From CALAEC01 sp050692915 (GTDB lineage Bacteria; Actinomycetota; UBA4738; CALAEC01), in assembly GCA_050692915.1 (NCBI GenBank), contig JBOGVU010000057.1, forward strand, positions 1 to 16,859: DNA of 16,859 nucleotides, in the 5' to 3' direction. Below are positions 13,965 to 16,859 of this stretch, one piece after another. Under the pieces are notes generated by a model. That model did no database searches. It was not told where the DNA came from and saw only the letters and a list, made by a program, of their open reading frames with translations. The translations under genes were made by a program, and so were the position numbers. Each line of letters opens with the position of its first letter. Within the stretch, counting starts at the first letter, position 1.

Positions 13965-14942
13965 GTGGCCGAGGTCATCCCGATCTCCGGGCCTCGTGAC
14001 GAGCCCGACCGATGCCGAGCCCTGACCGCCAGCGGGAGGCCGTGTCGCAACCGGGCGTCGGGACCCGACGGGCTCTGCGGTGTCCACCGAGGCCGGGCCG
14101 GGCCGCCCGAGGCCGATCGCCTCCACGAGGCGTTGGGGTTCCTCCGTCGCCGGCTCACCGGCGACTACCAGGTGGACGAGTTCGGCTTCGATCGGGAGCT
14201 TACCGAGACGGTCCTCGCTCCGATGGCCCGGTTCCTCCACGAGCGCTGGTGGCGGATCGACTGGGTCGGGATGGAGAACGTCCCCTCCGAGGGGTCCGTG
14301 CTCCTGGTCTCCAACCACGCCGGCACCCTGCCCTGGGACGCCGTGATGCTGAAGTTCGGCGTGCTCGATCGACACCCGGCCCACCGGCACGTCCGGCTGC
14401 TTGCGGCGGACCTGGCGTTCCGGCTGCCTTTCGTGGGGGAGCTGGCCCGCAAGTCGGGCAACACGCTTGCAAACGCCGAGGACGCCCACCGCCTCCTCGC
14501 CGGCGGCGAGATCCTGGGGGTGTTTCCCGAAGGGTTCAAGGGTGTCGGCAAACCGTTCCGCCAGCGCTACAAGCTCCAGCGGTTCGGGCGGGGTGGGTTC
14601 ATCGAGGTGGCGCTCCGGGCGAGATGCCCCATCGTGCCGGTGTCGGTCATCGGCTCCGAGGAGATCATGCCGATGCTCTACAACGCGAAGACCCTGGCCC
14701 GTGTCTTCGGGTTCCCGTACTTCCCGGTTACTCCCACCTTCCCGTGGCTCGGGCTCCTCGGGCTGATCCCGATCCCGTCGAAGTGGCTGGTGGAGTTCGG
14801 CGAGCCCATCCCGACCGACGACCATCCGGATGACGCCTGGCAGGACCCGCTCACGGTGTTCGAGCTAACGGACCGGGTCCGGGACGAGATCCAGCAGACC
14901 CTCCACCGGAACCTGATGCACCGCCGCAGCGTTTTCCTCTAA
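13965..14942 (+). CDS. PlsC-like acyltransferase with N-terminal Cys/His motif (Rv0502 type)
   Basis: A 325-aa protein of two parts. Residues 16-41 hold a Cys/His cluster, RCRALTASGRPC then LCGVH, with Cys17, Cys27, Cys38 and His41 spaced as in small zinc-binding motifs seen in unrelated bacterial proteins. From about 95 it is a glycerolipid acyltransferase domain: VSNHAGTLPWD (116-126) with His118 and Asp125, the spaced active-site pair of the monoacylglycerol-acyltransferase-like branch, then GVFPEGFKGVGKPF (185-198) for acceptor binding and CPIVPVSVIGSEE. Such enzymes transfer fatty acyl groups to a lysophospholipid or similar acceptor at the membrane. GTG 13965 has GGAGGGGGG just upstream. 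It follows the epimerase-like gene by 2 nt, the pairing known from mycobacteria. Confidence 0.88.
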   Translation: MAEVIPISGPRDEPDRCRALTASGRPCRNRASGPDGLCGVHRGRAGPPEADRLHEALGFLRRRLTGDYQVDEFGFDRELTETVLAPMARFLHERWWRIDWVGMENVPSEGSVLLVSNHAGTLPWDAVMLKFGVLDRHPAHRHVRLLAADLAFRLPFVGELARKSGNTLANAEDAHRLLAGGEILGVFPEGFKGVGKPFRQRYKLQRFGRGGFIEVALRARCPIVPVSVIGSEEIMPMLYNAKTLARVFGFPYFPVTPTFPWLGLLGLIPIPSKWLVEFGEPIPTDDHPDDAWQDPLTVFELTDRVRDEIQQTLHRNLMHRRSVFL

Positions 14943-14944
14943 CA

Positions 14945-15319
14945 GTGGCCGGGCCCGGCGACCTGCCCACCGCCATCCTCCGGGTGGAGGGCGCGGTGAT
15001 CCTCTCCCTGGCCCTGTTCCTGTACGTGCGAGGTGAAGGGGGTTGGCTGTTCTTCGTCGTGCTCCTCCTGGCGCCAGATGTGGGCATGCTCGGCTACCTG
15101 GCCGGTTCGCGGCTCGGAGCGATCACCTACGACGCTCTTCACACCACGGTCGGTCCCGCGGCGCTGGCCGTGATCGGGATCCTGACCGATTCGCCGGCAG
15201 GGACGTCGGTCGCCCTGGTGTGGTTCGCGCACATCGGTCTGGACCGCATGCTCGGGTACGGCCTCAAGCACCCCAGCGGGTTCCGTGAGACGCACCTGGG
15301 CCGGATCGGCCGCGACTAA
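14945..15319 (+). CDS. DUF4260-family membrane protein
   Basis: A 124-aa integral membrane protein of unknown function. The DUF4260 signature is clear: LFLYVRGEGGWLFFVVLLLAPD (about 25-46), MLGYLAGSRLGAITYDALHT (48-67), and near the C terminus AHIGLDRMLGYGLKHPSGFRETHLG. Three to four hydrophobic segments are seen, and the conserved His and Asp residues sit at their ends. GTG 14945 starts 2 nt after the acyltransferase stop, so it is probably translated by coupling and shares the operon promoter at 12896. Its TAA overlaps the stop of the convergent 44-aa gene. A role in membrane lipid handling is only suggested by its neighbours. Confidence 0.88.
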   Translation: MAGPGDLPTAILRVEGAVILSLALFLYVRGEGGWLFFVVLLLAPDVGMLGYLAGSRLGAITYDALHTTVGPAALAVIGILTDSPAGTSVALVWFAHIGLDRMLGYGLKHPSGFRETHLGRIGRD

Positions 15320-15450
15320 GAGGTCGACGAGGGCGACGGGCCGGGGCGGTCAGGGCGCTCCCTGCGCCCGGCCAGCTGGATCTGGTAGACGGCCACCACA
15401 ACGAGCAGCAGCAGGAGCACGATGAGGGTCACCAGTGTCCATCGGCGCAT
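15316..15450 (-). CDS. 44-aa single-pass membrane protein, hypothetical
   Basis: A short gene for 44 residues: MRRWTL, a hydrophobic helix at about 5-24 (VTLIVLLLLLVVVAVYQIQL within 7-26), then a polar tail rich in Arg, Pro and Ser. Two N-terminal Arg residues and an Arg cluster after the helix (RRER, 29-32) do not settle orientation. No known family is recognised. Evidence that it is real: a good -10 box TACGAT lies 6 nt before its ATG, its frame fits the gap between DUF4260 and the PotD-like gene exactly, and its stop overlaps the DUF4260 stop by 4 bp, like other convergent ends here. It could instead be translated from readthrough of the PotD-like mRNA. Confidence 0.55.
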   Translation of the reverse strand: MRRWTLVTLIVLLLLLVVVAVYQIQLAGRRERPDRPGPSPSSTS

Positions 15451-15456
15451 TCGGCC

Positions 15457-15462
15457 ATCGTA
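15457..15462 (-). promoter_or_regulatory. -10 box predicting a leaderless mRNA for the 44-aa protein
   Basis: On the minus strand TACGAT is followed by 6 nt and then ATG 15450, with no ribosome site in between. The -35 region (CGACGA at about 18 nt) is weak. Confidence 0.45.
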
Positions 15463-15503
15463 GCCGGAAGGCCGCCCGGGTCGTCGGGGCGGAGGAGCGG
15501 CTA

Positions 15504-16709
15504 CTAGCCCTGGACGACTTCCTGGAAGAGATCGTTCCAGCCTCGCTCCTGCTCCTCGGTGAGCGGCTGGTACGCGTACAGCTTCGCCAGGGTGTCCTCG
15601 TCCGGAAAGACCAGCGGGCTGGAGGCCAGGGCCTCGAGATAGGCCCGCCGCCCGGCCTTCGACCTCGCCGCGCGCTCGAGGAGCACGTCGTGCACCGCGG
15701 GAACCGGGCTGATGTAGCCCACCCATGAGGTGATGTCGGCGGCGACCTCGGGCTCGTAGACGTGATCGAGAAACGCGTGGGCGTCCCTGGGGTGCTCGGC
15801 GCCGGCCGGCATCTCCAGTGGCGTCACCCACGACACGCCGCCCTCCTCGGGGATCGCGAACTCGAGCGCCGGGTTGTCCTGACGGAGGAAGAACACGTCG
15901 CCGCTCCACGCCATCGAGACCCACAGATCGCCGCGAGCCAGGCCGTCGATGTAGTCGTTGCCGTAGTAGCCGCGGACGATGCCGGCCTCCCGCTGCTCCA
16001 GGAGCCGGTCTCGGGCCCGGGCCGCGTCGTCGAGTGTGGCCGTGGCGGGATCGATGCCGAGGCTGAGCATGGTGAGGCTCATCGTGTCGATCATCTCGGT
16101 GAGCATCCCGACGTGGCCGGTGAAGGCCTCGTCCCAGAGGTCGGCGAACGACGTCACCCGACGCCCCGCGAGCTCGGTGTTGTAGGCGATCCCGGTGATG
16201 CCCCCCTGCCAGGGAACGCTGTGCGCGTTGCCCGGATCGTAAGGGGGGTCGCGGTAGGAGTCCCGGAGGTTCGCCTGGACGGTGGGAAGAAGGGAGTGGT
16301 CGAGTGGCTCCAGCCAGCCCAGCCGGTTCATCTTGGCGACAACCCAGTCGGACAGCGCGATCAGGTCGTAGCCCGTGGTCCGGCCCGCGGAGAGCGCCTG
16401 GCTGACCACCGCGAAGAACTCCTGGTTGTCGTTGATGACCTCCTTGTAGTCGACCTCGATGCCGGTGTCCTCCGTGAAGGCCGGAATCGTCTTCCGATCG
16501 ATGTACAGGGGCCACTGGGCGATGACCAGCTCCATGGCCAGGGGAGGGAGGGACTCCCGCCGCCGCGGGCGCTCCGGCGATCTTGTCTCGATCCCACACG
16601 CCGCCAGGACGGCGGCGGTCAGTCCCGCGAGGCCTCCCCGTCCTGCTCCTCGGAAGAGGTCTCGCCTCGACAGCGGCCTCGACCAGATCCCGTTTCGCTC
16701 GTCGGCCAT
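15504..16709 (-). CDS. PotD-like polyamine ABC transporter substrate-binding lipoprotein, Tat-exported
   Basis: A 401-aa extracytoplasmic solute-binding protein of the spermidine/putrescine class. The N terminus carries a twin-arginine signal, SRRDLFR (14-20), then a hydrophobic stretch and the lipobox LAAC with Cys38, so it should be exported folded and anchored as a lipoprotein. The mature start AQWPLYIDRKTIPAFTEDTG and KEVINDNQEFFA are hallmarks of PotD; SVPWQGGITGIAYN and DLWVSMAWSGDVFF are further family blocks. ATG 16709 follows GGAGGGGG; the earlier start at 16730 would be in the leader. The ATPase and permease genes are not downstream in this window, so it is either an orphan or split from its transporter. 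A palindromic operator overlies its promoter. Polyamine specificity is inferred. Confidence 0.9.
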   Translation of the reverse strand: MADERNGIWSRPLSRRDLFRGAGRGGLAGLTAAVLAACGIETRSPERPRRRESLPPLAMELVIAQWPLYIDRKTIPAFTEDTGIEVDYKEVINDNQEFFAVVSQALSAGRTTGYDLIALSDWVVAKMNRLGWLEPLDHSLLPTVQANLRDSYRDPPYDPGNAHSVPWQGGITGIAYNTELAGRRVTSFADLWDEAFTGHVGMLTEMIDTMSLTMLSLGIDPATATLDDAARARDRLLEQREAGIVRGYYGNDYIDGLARGDLWVSMAWSGDVFFLRQDNPALEFAIPEEGGVSWVTPLEMPAGAEHPRDAHAFLDHVYEPEVAADITSWVGYISPVPAVHDVLLERAARSKAGRRAYLEALASSPLVFPDEDTLAKLYAYQPLTEEQERGWNDLFQEVVQG

Positions 16710-16735
16710 GGCCCCCTCCAGATCGCTCAAGCGGG

Positions 16736-16765
16736 ACCCTACTCCTTGACCAAGCGCTTGGTCAA
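16736..16765 (-). promoter_or_regulatory. Promoter of the PotD-like gene
   Basis: On the minus strand TTGACC (plus 16760-16765), an 18-nt spacer and TAGGGT (plus 16736-16741). Transcription would begin near 16729, leaving a leader of about 20 nt with GGAGGGGG before ATG 16709. The -35 is one arm of the palindrome at 16745-16766. Confidence 0.6.
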
Positions 16766-16766
16766 G
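16745..16766. promoter_or_regulatory. Perfect 22-bp palindrome, probable TetR-type operator
   Basis: The half-site CTTGACCAAGC is followed directly by its exact inverse, with no central gap. Length, perfect symmetry and the CCAAGCGCTTGG core are typical of operators of TetR-family repressors. It covers the -35 and spacer of the minus promoter and supplies the -35 of the plus promoter, so one bound dimer pair could shut both. The regulator gene is not in the window. Confidence 0.7.
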
Positions 16767-16787
16767 AGGCTTTCGCCCTGCTAGGGT
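16758..16787 (+). promoter_or_regulatory. Promoter of the carbon-nitrogen hydrolase gene
   Basis: TTGGTC (16758-16763), 18-nt spacer, TAGGGT (16782-16787), then 6 nt to GTG 16794, which predicts a leaderless mRNA. The -35 lies in the palindrome, so control is probably shared with the divergent PotD-like gene. Confidence 0.55.
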
Positions 16788-16793
16788 GGCCCG

Positions 16794-16859
16794 GTGGGCC
16801 GCACCCTGACCCTCCTTGCTGCGCAGGTCGCGCCGGTGCCCTTCGACCCGGCGGCGACG
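16794..16859 (+). CDS. Probable carbon-nitrogen hydrolase (nitrilase superfamily), 3'-truncated
   Basis: Only 22 codons are present before the window ends, reading MGRTLTLLAAQVAP then VPFDPAAT. The pattern of a hydrophobic strand, AQVAPV and a short loop before a helix is the usual N terminus of nitrilase-superfamily amidases, in which AQ is followed by a loop and then the catalytic Glu strand further on. No catalytic residue falls in the visible part, so the call rests on the N-terminal pattern. If correct, divergence from a PotD-like binding protein under one operator would fit uptake and breakdown of a polyamine or other amine/amide, such as N-carbamoylputrescine. The GTG is supported by the TAGGGT box 6 nt upstream. 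Confidence 0.5.
   Translation, partial: MGRTLTLLAAQVAPVPFDPAAT

Noticed and set aside
14280..14360. Apparent loss of the HX4D acyltransferase motif
   Set aside because: The longer His-to-Asp spacing (NHAGTLPWD) is usual in the monoacylglycerol-acyltransferase-like branch and is not a defect.
1..16859. CRISPR array, tRNA, rRNA, insertion sequence, riboswitch or defence system
   Set aside because: No regularly spaced repeats, cloverleaf-like sequence, transposase, long conserved leader or defence-protein motif was seen on either strand.

Overview
The window is a stretch of very G+C-rich chromosome. Coding is dense, third codon positions are mostly G or C, GTG starts are frequent, and neighbouring genes often overlap in ATGA or GTGA. 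The best taxonomic marker is a 33-codon gene at 11959-12060 for the tiny ribosomal protein bS22. It sits between an excisionase-type HTH gene and an epimerase/acyltransferase pair, which is the order I recall from mycobacteria (Rv0500A, Rv0500B, Rv0501, Rv0502). Together with several apparently leaderless starts, this points to Actinomycetota, probably not a close relative of Mycobacterium or Streptomyces. I cannot place it further. No rRNA, tRNA, CRISPR array, insertion sequence or phage gene was seen.

Layout. (1) 1-1366: the 3' part of an aldo/keto reductase, then a convergent gene for a double ACT-domain protein that shares its stop region; a divergent promoter region follows. (2) 1367-5772: a tight four-gene operon of aldehyde dehydrogenase, Rid-family protein, AcuC-type deacetylase and pyruvate kinase. 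(3) 5769-7550: a promoter overlapping the pyruvate kinase stop, then a small membrane protein, a SAM-dependent methyltransferase and a RibD/DHFR-fold protein. (4) 7581-9146, minus strand: two coupled short-chain dehydrogenases, the second broken by a frameshift. (5) 9163-10703: a phosphatase-family gene with a minus-strand DUF72 gene converging on it. (6) 10763-15319: the conserved information-processing and lipid locus, with HTH protein, Clp1/Grc3-like polynucleotide kinase, bS22, SAM hydroxide adenosyltransferase, extended SDR, PlsC-like acyltransferase with an N-terminal Cys/His motif, and DUF4260 membrane protein. (7) 15316-16859: a 44-aa membrane protein and a Tat-exported PotD-like lipoprotein on the minus strand, and the start of a carbon-nitrogen hydrolase on the plus strand. 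The last two are divergent and share a perfect 22-bp palindrome.

Most genes are ordinary metabolic or housekeeping genes, and I see no defence system or mobile element. The observations most worth following are the shared operator between two mirrored promoters at 16736-16796; a set of TAnnnT -10 boxes lying 6-9 nt before start codons, which predicts leaderless mRNAs; the polynucleotide-kinase-like gene inside the bS22 locus together with a possible internal promoter for bS22; and the Cys/His motif fused to the acyltransferase.
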